Positions 1 through 5,762 of a stretch of 7,199 nucleotides of DNA are shown one piece after another. The stretch lies in assembly GCA_037442845.1 (NCBI GenBank), contig JBBIPL010000106.1:1-7199 (forward strand). The letters run 5' to 3'. Positions within the stretch are counted from its first letter, which is position 1. Every line of letters begins with the position of its first letter. Origin of the DNA: PFJX01 sp037442845 (GTDB lineage: Bacteria; Pseudomonadota; Gammaproteobacteria; Burkholderiales; Thiobacillaceae). The position numbers and the translations under genes were made by a program. Under the pieces are notes generated by a model, which had not been told where the DNA came from, ran no database searches, and saw only the letters and a program-made list of their open reading frames with translations.

Positions 1-20
1 AGGGGCAGGGGGTGAGGGAA
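1..20. repeat. REP-like G-rich repeat tail (copy A, cut by window edge)
   Basis: These 20 bases match positions 5419-5438 at 19 of 20 positions; the single difference is a at 7 against t at 5425. In the second copy this segment is the 3' part of a palindromic element (hairpin 5398-5423), so copy A is probably the end of the same element, with its hairpin lost beyond the left edge. G-rich repeats of this general kind (gggagagggg followed by ggggtgaggg) are scattered between genes in many proteobacteria; that statement is from memory. The shared block ends where an inverted repeat begins, as it does in copy B. Confidence 0.6.
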
Positions 21-79
21 CTCGCATGGCTGGCCGACAACTTACGTGACACGGAACGGCCACCCAGCCATGCGAGTTC
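18..79. repeat. Perfect 16-bp inverted repeat upstream of rsmI
   Basis: Bases 18-33 are the exact reverse complement of 64-79, separated by 30 nt. A second 6-bp complementarity (31-36 with 57-62) can extend the stem if the inner arm shifts, giving 13 + 6 bp with a bulge at 63-66. The left arm begins at the last bases of the REP-like tail. Neither strand has a T-run next to it, so it does not look like an intrinsic terminator. The right arm ends just before TACACT (82-87), a possible -10 box for rsmI with no clear -35, so the hairpin could affect rsmI transcription or leader folding. That last point is inference. Confidence 0.75.
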
Positions 80-113
80 GCTACACTGCCGTCAGGTTAC
101 CCGCACAAGCCCC

Positions 114-977
114 ATGTTCGACACCCCCCAACCGGCGCGGCCCGGCGCCCTGCACATCGTCGCCACCCCCATCGGCAACCTACGCGACATCAGCCTGCGC
201 GCCTTGGACGTGCTGCGCACCGCCGATCTCATCGCGGCGGAGGACACCCGCGCCAGCCAGACCCTGCTCGCCGCCCACGGCATCCGCGCGCGGCTGTTCG
301 CGCTGCACGAGCACAACGAGGCCGCCGCCGCCACGCGCCTGGTGGAGGCCCTGCGGGCCGGAAAAAGCGTGGCCTACATATCGGATGCCGGCACGCCGGG
401 CATCTCCGATCCCGGCGCCCGCCTGGTCTCCGCCGCGCGCGCGGCGGGCCTGCCGGTAAGCCCCATCCCGGGCGCCAGCGCGGTCACCGCCGCCCTGTCG
501 GTAGCGGGCATGGAAGCTCCCTGGCTGTTCGTCGGTTTCCCGCCGGCCCGATCCGCCGCCCGCCGCCAGGCCCTGCGCGACCTCGCCGCCCTGCCCTGCG
601 CCCTGGTCTTGTACGAGGCGCCGCACCGCGTCGAGGCATGCGTCGGCGACCTGCTCGAAATTCTGGGGGGTGAGCGCGAACTCCTCATCGCGCGCGAGCT
701 CACCAAGCGTTTCGAGCAGATCCACACCTGCCCGCTGGCCGCCGCACCGGCCTGGCTGGCGGCGGACGAACACCACCGGCGCGGTGAATTCGTCCTCGTC
801 GTCTCGCCGCCCGCGCGCGCCGCCGGCGGCGAGGACGACGGCGAGGCGCGGCGAATCCTGCGCATCCTGCTGGAGGAACTGCCGGTGCGGCAGGCCGCTC
901 ATCTGGCCGCGCGGCTCTGCGGCGCGCGCAAGAACGCGCTGTACGATCTCGCCCTGTCTATGAAGAAAGAGGAATGA
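114..977 (+). CDS. rsmI: 16S rRNA (cytidine(1402)-2'-O)-methyltransferase RsmI
   Basis: RsmI is a cytoplasmic SAM-dependent enzyme that 2'-O-methylates C1402 in the decoding centre of 16S rRNA, next to the site methylated by RsmH. From ATG 114 the protein has 287 residues, the usual family size. It begins with the tetrapyrrole-methylase (SAM-binding) fold: PIGNLRDIS at about 19-27, AEDTR at 42-46, SDAGTPGISDPG at 90-101, then PGASAVTAALS, FVGFPPAR, YEAPHRV and RELTKRFEQ. The last 40 or so residues form the small C-terminal helical domain (LPVRQAAHLAARLCGARKN). The frame stays open upstream to a GTG at 12, but that would translate the repeat and hairpin; conservation starts near ALHIVATPIGN, so ATG 114 is preferred. 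Its Shine-Dalgarno is weak. The stop overlaps an ATG of the next gene (ATGA), implying co-transcription with pyrC. Confidence 0.95.
   Translation: MFDTPQPARPGALHIVATPIGNLRDISLRALDVLRTADLIAAEDTRASQTLLAAHGIRARLFALHEHNEAAAATRLVEALRAGKSVAYISDAGTPGISDPGARLVSAARAAGLPVSPIPGASAVTAALSVAGMEAPWLFVGFPPARSAARRQALRDLAALPCALVLYEAPHRVEACVGDLLEILGGERELLIARELTKRFEQIHTCPLAAAPAWLAADEHHRRGEFVLVVSPPARAAGGEDDGEARRILRILLEELPVRQAAHLAARLCGARKNALYDLALSMKKEE
968..973 (+). promoter_or_regulatory. Ribosome binding site that favours the second ATG of pyrC
   Basis: AGAGGA lies inside the last codons of rsmI. It leaves no spacing to the ATG at 974 and 6 nt to the ATG at 980, so initiation at 980 is more likely. Because it sits in rsmI coding sequence, translational coupling is expected. 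Confidence 0.55.
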
Positions 978-979
978 GC

Positions 980-2002
980 ATGGACCGCCTGACCCTCACC
1001 CGCCCGGACGACTGGCACCTGCACCTGCGCGACGGCGCCATGCTGGCCGCCGTGCTGCCGGACACCGCGCGGCGTTTCGCGCGCGCCATCGTCATGCCCA
1101 ACCTGAAGCCGCCAGTGCGCAGCGTCGCCGAGGCCGCCGCCTACCGCGACCGCATCCTCGCCGCCCTGCCCGCCGGCATGCGCTTCGAGCCGCTGATGAC
1201 CCTCTACCTCACCGACAATACCGATCCGGCGGAAATCGCCCGGGCCGTGGCCAGCGGCTTCGTCAAGGCGGTCAAGTACTACCCGGCCGGCGCCACCACC
1301 CACTCGGATTCCGGCGTCACCGACATCCATCGCGTGCAGGCCGTGCTGGAAGCCATGCAGGAAGCCGGGCTGCCGCTGCTGCTGCATGGCGAGGTCACCG
1401 ATCCCGGCGTCGACGTGTTCGATCGCGAAGCGGTGTTCATCGAGCGCATCCTGCTGCCCCTCGTGCAGCGCCTGCCGCGCCTTAAGATCGTGCTGGAACA
1501 CATCACCACCCGCCACGCCGCGGAGTTCGTGGCCACCGCGCCGGCCAACGTGGCGGCGACCATCACCGCGCATCACCTCCTGTACAACCGCAACGCCATG
1601 TTCCAGGGCGGCATGCGCCCGCACTACTACTGCCTGCCCGTGCTCAAGCGCGAGGTCCACCGGCTCGCCCTGCTGGAGGCCGCCACCGGCGGCAACGCCA
1701 AGTTCTTCCTCGGCACCGACAGCGCCCCGCACGCCCGGGAGGCGAAGGAATCGGCCTGCGGCTGCGCCGGCATCTACACGGCGCACGCCGCCCTGGAGTT
1801 GTACGCGGAAATCTTCGACGGCGCCGGCGCCCTCGACAGGCTGGAAGCCTTCGCCAGCCATTACGGCCCGGATTTCTACGGCCTGCCGCGCAATACGGAA
1901 CGCGTCACCCTGGTGCGGGAAAACACCCCGGTGGCGGCCGATCATCCCTCCGGCGCGGCGCCGCTGAGGGCCGGGGAGACGCTGGCCTGGCGCCTGCTGT
2001 GA
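980..2002 (+). CDS. pyrC: Dihydroorotase, class II (PyrC)
   Basis: PyrC is the zinc amidohydrolase of de novo pyrimidine synthesis, reversibly cyclising N-carbamoyl-L-aspartate to L-dihydroorotate in the cytoplasm. It has 340-342 residues, typical of the E. coli type. Counting from the ATG at 974, the metal ligands are all visible: HLHLRDG with H15 and H17, the lysine to be carboxylated K101 in KAVKYYPAG, H138 in LLLHGE, H176 in LEHITT and D249 in LGTDSAPH. Each lies one position before the E. coli residues H16, H18, K102, H139, H177 and D250. Two in-frame ATGs are possible. The one at 974 overlaps the rsmI stop but touches the AGAGGA Shine-Dalgarno (968-973); the one at 980 is spaced 6 nt from it and is preferred. 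Its TGA abuts the convergent dioxygenase stop. Confidence 0.97.
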   Translation: MDRLTLTRPDDWHLHLRDGAMLAAVLPDTARRFARAIVMPNLKPPVRSVAEAAAYRDRILAALPAGMRFEPLMTLYLTDNTDPAEIARAVASGFVKAVKYYPAGATTHSDSGVTDIHRVQAVLEAMQEAGLPLLLHGEVTDPGVDVFDREAVFIERILLPLVQRLPRLKIVLEHITTRHAAEFVATAPANVAATITAHHLLYNRNAMFQGGMRPHYYCLPVLKREVHRLALLEAATGGNAKFFLGTDSAPHAREAKESACGCAGIYTAHAALELYAEIFDGAGALDRLEAFASHYGPDFYGLPRNTERVTLVRENTPVAADHPSGAAPLRAGETLAWRLL

Positions 2003-2788
2003 TCAGCCCACCCGGCAACACAGCATGCCGATGGAGCCGTACTCGATGCGGTCGTTGAACAGGCGGATGGCATCCCCCTCGCGCCACTGCGCGGCGACGT
2101 ACAACAGCGGCAGGTAGTGTTCGGGCGTCGGCACGGCCAGGCGCGCGTCCTCGTCCGCGATGTCGGCCGCCGCCAGGTCCACCAGCGCGTCGACATCCAT
2201 GCCCAGCAGGGCCTCGCGCACGCGCGTGTTGAAACGATCCGCCCAGGCGAACGCGCTTTCCGCGCAGGCCAGATCCATGCGCCGCAGGTTGTGCACCACA
2301 TTGCCGCTGCCCAGCAGCAGTACGCCCTCTTCGCGCAGCGGCGCCAGTCGGCGCGCCAGATCGGCATGCCAGGCGGGCGGTTGGGTGCGGTCCAGACGCA
2401 GATGCACCACCGGGATGTCGGCGCCCGGAAAAAGGTGGGCGAGCACCGACCAGGTGCCGTGGTCCAGTCCCCACTCCAGGTCGGAATCGACGGGGAGCGG
2501 CGCCAGCAGGGCGGCGACGCGCTCGGCAAGGGCGGGATCGCCGGGCGCCGGATAGCGGAACTCGAAGAGTTCGCGCGGGAATCCCCTGAAATCGTGCAGG
2601 GTGGCGGGCTGTTCGCTGGCGGTGACCGCCAGGCCGGGTCCATACCAGTGCGCCGAGATCGCCAGGATCGCCGCGGGTCTCGGCAGTTCGGCCGCGATGT
2701 CGCGCCAGGCGCGGCTGTTGACGTTGCGTTCCAGCGTGTTCATCGGCGTGCCATGGCCGACGAACAGGGCGGGCAAGGGCGCGGACAT
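2003..2788 (-). CDS. ygiD: YgiD-type extradiol ring-cleavage dioxygenase (DODA family)
   Basis: The 261-residue protein belongs to the LigB/DODA class III extradiol dioxygenase superfamily; E. coli YgiD acts as a 4,5-DOPA extradiol dioxygenase with a bound divalent metal. Likely metal or active-site histidines are H12 (FVGHGTPMN), H47 (ISAHWYG), H110 (LDHGTWS), H166 (GSGNVVHNL) and H224 (TPEHYLPLLY). H12, H47 and H224 sit at the spacing of the E. coli YgiD ligands. No signal peptide or membrane segment is seen, so it should be cytoplasmic. The physiological substrate in bacteria is not settled, and DOPA activity here is inference. It starts 5 nt after the DUF1631 stop, with AGAAGG in the end of that gene as a probable ribosome site, so the two are probably one transcript. 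Its stop touches that of pyrC. Confidence 0.9.
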   Translation of the reverse strand: MSAPLPALFVGHGTPMNTLERNVNSRAWRDIAAELPRPAAILAISAHWYGPGLAVTASEQPATLHDFRGFPRELFEFRYPAPGDPALAERVAALLAPLPVDSDLEWGLDHGTWSVLAHLFPGADIPVVHLRLDRTQPPAWHADLARRLAPLREEGVLLLGSGNVVHNLRRMDLACAESAFAWADRFNTRVREALLGMDVDALVDLAAADIADEDARLAVPTPEHYLPLLYVAAQWREGDAIRLFNDRIEYGSIGMLCCRVG

Positions 2789-2793
2789 ATGCG

Positions 2794-5178
2794 CTAGGAC
2801 ACCTTCTGCTGGAGTTTTTCCAAAAGATGGCTGACCGCGCGCTCCATCAGCGGCACGTCGTCGATGATGCGCGCCTGGCCCTGGCGGAACTTGGCGGCCA
2901 GTCCGGCGCCCTGGATGGACATGGCGCGCTGGCCCAGCCGGTTGGTGAACAGATAGATGCCCTTCAGCGGGCTGACCCAGGCCAGCTTGGCGCGCGCCGT
3001 GGAACCGTCGTCCTGGGTGTATTCGATCCAGGTTCCCCGCTTGATCTTCTGCACCTGCAGATCGTGCTCGTCCTGACTGGGCATGTCGCCGCCGCGCGCC
3101 AGCCAGCTGACGTCGCCGATGACGATTTCCTCGACCACTGTGCGTTCCTCGGGTTCGGCCGCGATTTCCTGGATCAGATCGGCATCGACTTCCACCACCT
3201 CGGTCAGCACCGGGATCTCGGCGAAATCCTCATCGCCCGTCAGCGCCGCAGGCGGCGCCGGCGCCGGAATGGGCGCCGGCTCGGGCGGCAGCGGCGCATC
3301 CCCGGCGCCGCGCAGACCCGCGCGCACCGCCATGGCGTGGCATTTCACCAGGCCGGCGAAGAACTGGTCGCGAATCTCCGCCGGCGTGTCGAGGACCTGG
3401 AAACCCTCGTCCAGGCGCTTGAGCAGGTCGGGCAGCAAGGCCACCAGGCGCTTGCGGTCGTCCTGCCGGGTCTTCGGCTGCACGCTCCAGATCAAATCGT
3501 CCATGCTGCGCAGGGCCTGATTCCACGTTTCCCCGCCTTCCCCGTCGCGCGCGCAGTGGGTGGCCAGCACCTGTTCCCAGTGGCCCAGCAGGAAGGCGCG
3601 GATGAACTCCGGCATGGGCTGGTCGAACAGGTGGCTTTCCACCTCGTTGTGGGCGACGATGCGGCCCAGTTCGCCCTGCTCGCGGCGGCGCAGCAGTTGC
3701 GCGCTGCGGCTGGCGAGCGCATCGATGCGCTGTTTTTCCTCGGCCAGGAAGCCGAGGAAATCCTCCAGCCCGCTGGCGAATACCTCCATGTCCTCGTCGA
3801 ACTGGTTGAGGATGCGCTGGACCAGCTCATCGACCTTGCGATACAGCTCGCTTTCGTGGCCCTCGTCCTCGTTCCAGCCCATCGAGGCCTCGGCCAGCGC
3901 GTCGAGCAGACGGCGAGCGGGGTGGGTCTTCTGCGAGAAGAAGGCGGGGTCCAGCATGGCCACCTTCAGCACCGGGATCTGCAGGCGACCGATCAGCGCC
4001 TTCATGGCATCGGGAATGCGCCGGTCGTCGAGGATGAAGTCGAACACCATGGCGACGATGTCCAGCGTCATCGCATCCATCTGGCCCATGCCGCCCGCCA
4101 CCGGGCTGTTGCGGATCTCGCGCAGGATATTGACCTGACCGTCGGCGATGCGGGCGCCGTCCAGGCCCGCCGCCGAAAGAGCCTCGGTCTGCCCGCGTTG
4201 GAGTTGGGTCAGGCTGGTGATCACCGGCGGCGCCGCGCCTACCGCTTGCGCGGATGCGCCGCCGGCCTGGCCGGTCAGCAAGCCGGCCAAGCCGGGCGCC
4301 CCACCGACGCCACCGCCGAAGCCGCCCCCACCGCCAGCGCCAGCCATGCCGCCGAGGGCCATGAACTGACGCAGCAGGTTGAAGATATCCTGGCCACCCT
4401 CGACGGTGGCCGTGGCTTCTTCGCCAGAGGGCTTCTCAGCGGAGGTATCCGGACGCGGCGCGGGCGCGGCCTTCCTGACACCGACACGGATGGTGGGCAA
4501 CACATCGGCATCGATCAGGTAGCGGTTGAGTCCCTGGTACACCTCGCGCACGTGGCGCGAGAGGAAACGGTTGATGGGGGGGACCAGGACGAGTTGCGCC
4601 TTGACCGGCAGGTCCTGCGCCTTCAGGGTGTCCATGACTGCGGCGCCGATGGTCTCCGGACCGACGGGATTGACGCCCAGTTGCAATTCGGGATCGTCCA
4701 GCAGCACCCCCATGCGCTTGGCCAGGCCGAACAGTTCCTCGCCGCAGTGGTTGTTGAGGGCGTTCTCGATGGTGCTGGCCGCCAGGGATTCCTCCAGGTC
4801 GTCCGGCGCCACCAGGCTGAGCTGGGAAGCGTCCAGTTCGTTTTGTCCCGATGATCTGGCGTTGTCGCGCCGGCAGGCGCGCTTGAAGTGCTGGTAGAAG
4901 CGGCGGCGGAATTCCGTTTCCACCGCGCCGCGTTGATCCCGCGCGAAATCCGCGGCGGCGCCGTAGACGCGGCGGGAGTCGTACTCCGTCACCCGGTCGG
5001 TCAGTTCCAGGAGTTCGCCCGCCGCCCGTTCCAGGGCTTTCGCGAGGGCGCTGGCAAGACCCGCGGCCGCCATCTCGCCGCATTCGTTGAGGATGCGCGC
5101 GGCATCCGCGCCAGCTCCGCCCCGGCCATGGCCGAGCGGGTTGAGCGCAACAACGTTGTTCTTGCGAGAGTCTTGCAT
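2794..5178 (-). CDS. DUF1631 family protein of unknown function
   Basis: This 794-residue protein resembles the DUF1631 family, which is sometimes mislabelled 'thymidine phosphorylase'. Visible parts: a charged helical N-terminal region; a Gly/Ala-rich low-complexity linker near 272-320; a conserved helical block near 370-440 (DIVAMVFDFILDDRRIP, then LQIPVLKVAMLDPAFF and HPARRLLD); more helices; a Pro/Ala-rich linker near 625-645; an acidic stretch; and a C-terminal beta-rich domain from about 708 (KRGTWIEY, AKLAWVSP, YLFTNR), which I think is PilZ-like, though a full c-di-GMP binding signature is not evident. No signal peptide or membrane helix is seen. The start at 5178 has GGAGG 8 nt upstream (5187-5191); an in-frame GTG at 5235 has no ribosome site. 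A long structured leader with a GEMM-I-like aptamer lies upstream, and the dioxygenase gene follows. Function is unknown. Confidence 0.85.
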   Translation of the reverse strand: MQDSRKNNVVALNPLGHGRGGAGADAARILNECGEMAAAGLASALAKALERAAGELLELTDRVTEYDSRRVYGAAADFARDQRGAVETEFRRRFYQHFKRACRRDNARSSGQNELDASQLSLVAPDDLEESLAASTIENALNNHCGEELFGLAKRMGVLLDDPELQLGVNPVGPETIGAAVMDTLKAQDLPVKAQLVLVPPINRFLSRHVREVYQGLNRYLIDADVLPTIRVGVRKAAPAPRPDTSAEKPSGEEATATVEGGQDIFNLLRQFMALGGMAGAGGGGGFGGGVGGAPGLAGLLTGQAGGASAQAVGAAPPVITSLTQLQRGQTEALSAAGLDGARIADGQVNILREIRNSPVAGGMGQMDAMTLDIVAMVFDFILDDRRIPDAMKALIGRLQIPVLKVAMLDPAFFSQKTHPARRLLDALAEASMGWNEDEGHESELYRKVDELVQRILNQFDEDMEVFASGLEDFLGFLAEEKQRIDALASRSAQLLRRREQGELGRIVAHNEVESHLFDQPMPEFIRAFLLGHWEQVLATHCARDGEGGETWNQALRSMDDLIWSVQPKTRQDDRKRLVALLPDLLKRLDEGFQVLDTPAEIRDQFFAGLVKCHAMAVRAGLRGAGDAPLPPEPAPIPAPAPPAALTGDEDFAEIPVLTEVVEVDADLIQEIAAEPEERTVVEEIVIGDVSWLARGGDMPSQDEHDLQVQKIKRGTWIEYTQDDGSTARAKLAWVSPLKGIYLFTNRLGQRAMSIQGAGLAAKFRQGQARIIDDVPLMERAVSHLLEKLQQKVS

Positions 5179-5186
5179 TGCCCTAT

Positions 5187-5191
5187 CCTCC
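5187..5191 (-). promoter_or_regulatory. Ribosome binding site fixing the DUF1631 start
   Basis: GGAGG on the - strand, 8 nt upstream of the ATG at 5176-5178. It is the best Shine-Dalgarno in the window and the reason for preferring this start over the GTG at 5233-5235. Confidence 0.75.
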
Positions 5192-5371
5192 GGCGGCCGC
5201 CCCTGCGTGCTCGGCTCGGCGCGCGCGCCCATCACAACGGATACCCGTGCGAATCACCGCATGCTGAGGATGACGGAATATGCAAGACATGAACAGTGGA
5301 AACCGCCGTCGCGCGCGTTTTCACGATCCACCTGGCAATCCCGCTATCCTGGGGTGACCCCTTTAACGTGA

Positions 5372-5388
5372 AAGTCGCACGGCGACTT
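5372..5388. repeat. Small 7-bp hairpin beside the REP-like element
   Basis: aagtcgc (5372-5378) and gcgactt (5382-5388) are perfect complements around a 3-nt loop. There is no T-run on either side. Its outer arm bases also belong to the longer alternative pairing of 5359-5376 with 5447-5464, so the two structures compete. Confidence 0.55.
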
Positions 5389-5397
5389 CTCGAAGCT

Positions 5398-5438
5398 CCC
5401 CTCTCCCGCAGGCGGGAGAGGGGCTGGGGGTGAGGGAA
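5398..5438. repeat. REP-like palindromic repeat (copy B)
   Basis: A perfect 12-bp hairpin, 5398-5409 with 5412-5423, is followed by the G-rich tail ggctgggggtgagggaa. The final 20 bases (5419-5438) are 19/20 identical to positions 1-20. The symmetric stem plus conserved tail and the intergenic location fit a dispersed REP/BIME-type element. No transposase is in the window. It lies in the presumed leader of the DUF1631 gene, between the aptamer-like RNA and the start codon, and could stall transcription or stabilise RNA there (inference). Confidence 0.7.
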
Positions 5439-5488
5439 ACGGACATGACTTTCATGCTACGGGGCGTCTTCTCAACGTCATGTCCGTT
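5438..5488. repeat. Perfect 12-bp inverted repeat abutting the REP-like tail
   Basis: aacggacatgac (5438-5449) is the exact reverse complement of 5477-5488, with 27 nt between. The layout copies that at 18-79: a stem arm starts on the last bases of the G-rich tail, and a loop of about 30 nt follows. The stem sequence itself is unrelated to that of the other copy. On the - strand the 5' arm directly follows the CUAA strand of the GEMM-like aptamer, taking the position of the aptamer's second helix. Confidence 0.75.
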
Positions 5489-5531
5489 AGACCGGTGATT
5501 TTGCGTCCCCGCCTTTCGACGGGTTTGCCCC
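5438..5531 (-). promoter_or_regulatory. c-di-GMP-I (GEMM-I) riboswitch-like aptamer, 3' half atypical
   Basis: Reading the - strand from 5531, the RNA shows in order GGGGCAAACCC, a GAAA tetraloop (5517-5514) on a 6-bp stem (CCCGUC with GGCGGG, one U-G pair), GGGACGCAAA (5508-5499), then CCGGUCUAA (5495-5487). From memory, GEMM-I consensus is GGCAAACC, stem, GAAA, stem, GGGACGCAAAGC, then a G-rich CUAA tetraloop-receptor strand. G occupies the position equivalent to G20, as in c-di-GMP rather than cGAMP binders. The usual 3' strand (AYGRYAGC then GGUUNCC) is not found; a perfect 12-bp stem and then REP-like sequence stand there. It may be degenerate, truncated or a variant. The next gene on this strand is the DUF1631 gene, whose start is 260 nt downstream. 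Confidence 0.68.
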
Positions 5532-5618
5532 AATCAGGTAAAAAACACGTATCCACGTACGCGTTAACGGCAATCCGGCGGCAGACTTTAATCCCGTCCG
5601 AAGGGATGGCCCGCATGC

Positions 5619-5643
5619 AAAAGGCCACCTCGTGGACTGGCCT
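5619..5643 (-). terminator. Intrinsic terminator of the tRNA operon
   Basis: On the - strand AGGCCA (5643-5638) pairs with TGGCCT (5627-5622) around a 10-nt loop, followed by TTTT (5622-5619, the first T shared with the stem). It begins 17 nt after the 3' end of tRNA-Cys, which fits termination of the Gly-Cys transcript and implies that the downstream DUF1631 leader needs its own promoter. Confidence 0.65.
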
Positions 5644-5659
5644 GAACTCCATGATTATT

Positions 5660-5733
5660 TGGAGGCGCGTGCCGGAGTCGAACCGACCTAGATGGATTTG
5701 CAATCCACTGCATAACCGCTTTGCTAACGCGCC
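5660..5733 (-). tRNA. cysT: tRNA-Cys (GCA)
   Basis: A 74-nt cloverleaf with encoded CCA (5662-5660). The acceptor stem is GGCGCGT with ACGCGCC, and the discriminator base is T, the cysteine identity U73. The anticodon loop TTGCAAA carries GCA at 5701-5699, and the T-arm has GGTTCGACTCC. It lies 61 nt downstream of tRNA-Gly, as in the gammaproteobacterial uvrC-pgsA-glyW-cysT cluster, and is probably processed from the same precursor. I saw no tRNA-Leu gene after it, although E. coli has leuZ there. Confidence 0.97.
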
Positions 5734-5762
5734 GCGATGAAATCGCCGCCTAGAAACCAAAA

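Larger units (their letters stand above)
5236..5660. other. Intergenic RNA-rich region between the DUF1631 gene and tRNA-Cys
   Basis: I see no credible protein gene here. Right to left on the - strand it holds the terminator after tRNA-Cys (5619-5643), a GEMM-I-like aptamer half (5487-5531), a 12-bp stem (5438-5449 with 5477-5488), a REP-like hairpin with a G-rich tail (5398-5438), a 7-bp hairpin (5372-5378 with 5382-5388), and about 170 nt leading to the DUF1631 ribosome site. A 12-nt alternating palindrome, ggcgcgcgcgcc, lies just outside the left limit at 5218-5229. Possible - strand promoters are poor: TTGCCG-16-TACGTG ahead of the aptamer, and TTTCCA-16-TATTCC nearer the gene. I do not call either. 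Confidence 0.7.

Noticed and set aside
18..79. A second GEMM-type aptamer in the other hairpin region
   Set aside because: No GGACGCAAA, GCAAACC or GAAA-capped stem on either strand of 1-113; only the repeat tail and inverted-repeat layout are shared.
12..113. GTG-initiated N-terminal extension of rsmI
   Set aside because: It would translate the REP-like tail and the 16-bp inverted repeat, and RsmI conservation begins only after ATG 114.
180..902. 240-codon open frame antisense to rsmI
   Set aside because: No domain is recognisable and composition is that of a GC-rich shadow frame; rsmI is complete on the other strand.
899..1945. 348-codon open frame antisense to pyrC
   Set aside because: Gly/His/Gln-rich shadow of pyrC, whose metal ligands are all intact on the + strand.
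2117..2797. 226-codon + strand frame antisense to the dioxygenase gene
   Set aside because: No recognisable motif, and the opposite strand carries all expected histidine motifs.
2827..4854. 675-codon open frame on the + strand antisense to the DUF1631 gene
   Set aside because: Its His/Gln/Arg/Asp-rich, motif-free translation is typical of the antisense frame of a GC-rich gene. The - strand frame has recognisable family blocks and a strong ribosome site.
5328..5352. Possible sigma-54 promoter (CTGGCA...TATCC) on the + strand
   Set aside because: The GG-N10-GC spacing is not met, and no gene lies downstream on that strand.
5349..5362. ggggtgacccc dyad as an operator
   Set aside because: Arms are only 5 bp and G/C runs are common here; half of it is already used in the longer repeat-associated pairing.
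5438..5492. Integron attC-like site (GTTAGAC next to an inverted repeat)
   Set aside because: The 12-bp stem is continuous, with none of the unpaired spacer and extrahelical bases expected between R and L boxes. The left end lacks RYYYAAC, and no cassette or integrase is present.
5480..5740. Small + strand frame across the tRNA-Cys gene, ending in VPESNRPRWICNPLHN
   Set aside because: That ending is simply the antisense of tRNA-Cys, a common source of false protein calls; the rest is antisense to the aptamer region.
5452..5760. 102-codon - strand frame reading through tRNA-Cys
   Set aside because: It translates the tRNA and the terminator; no ribosome site or domain is seen.
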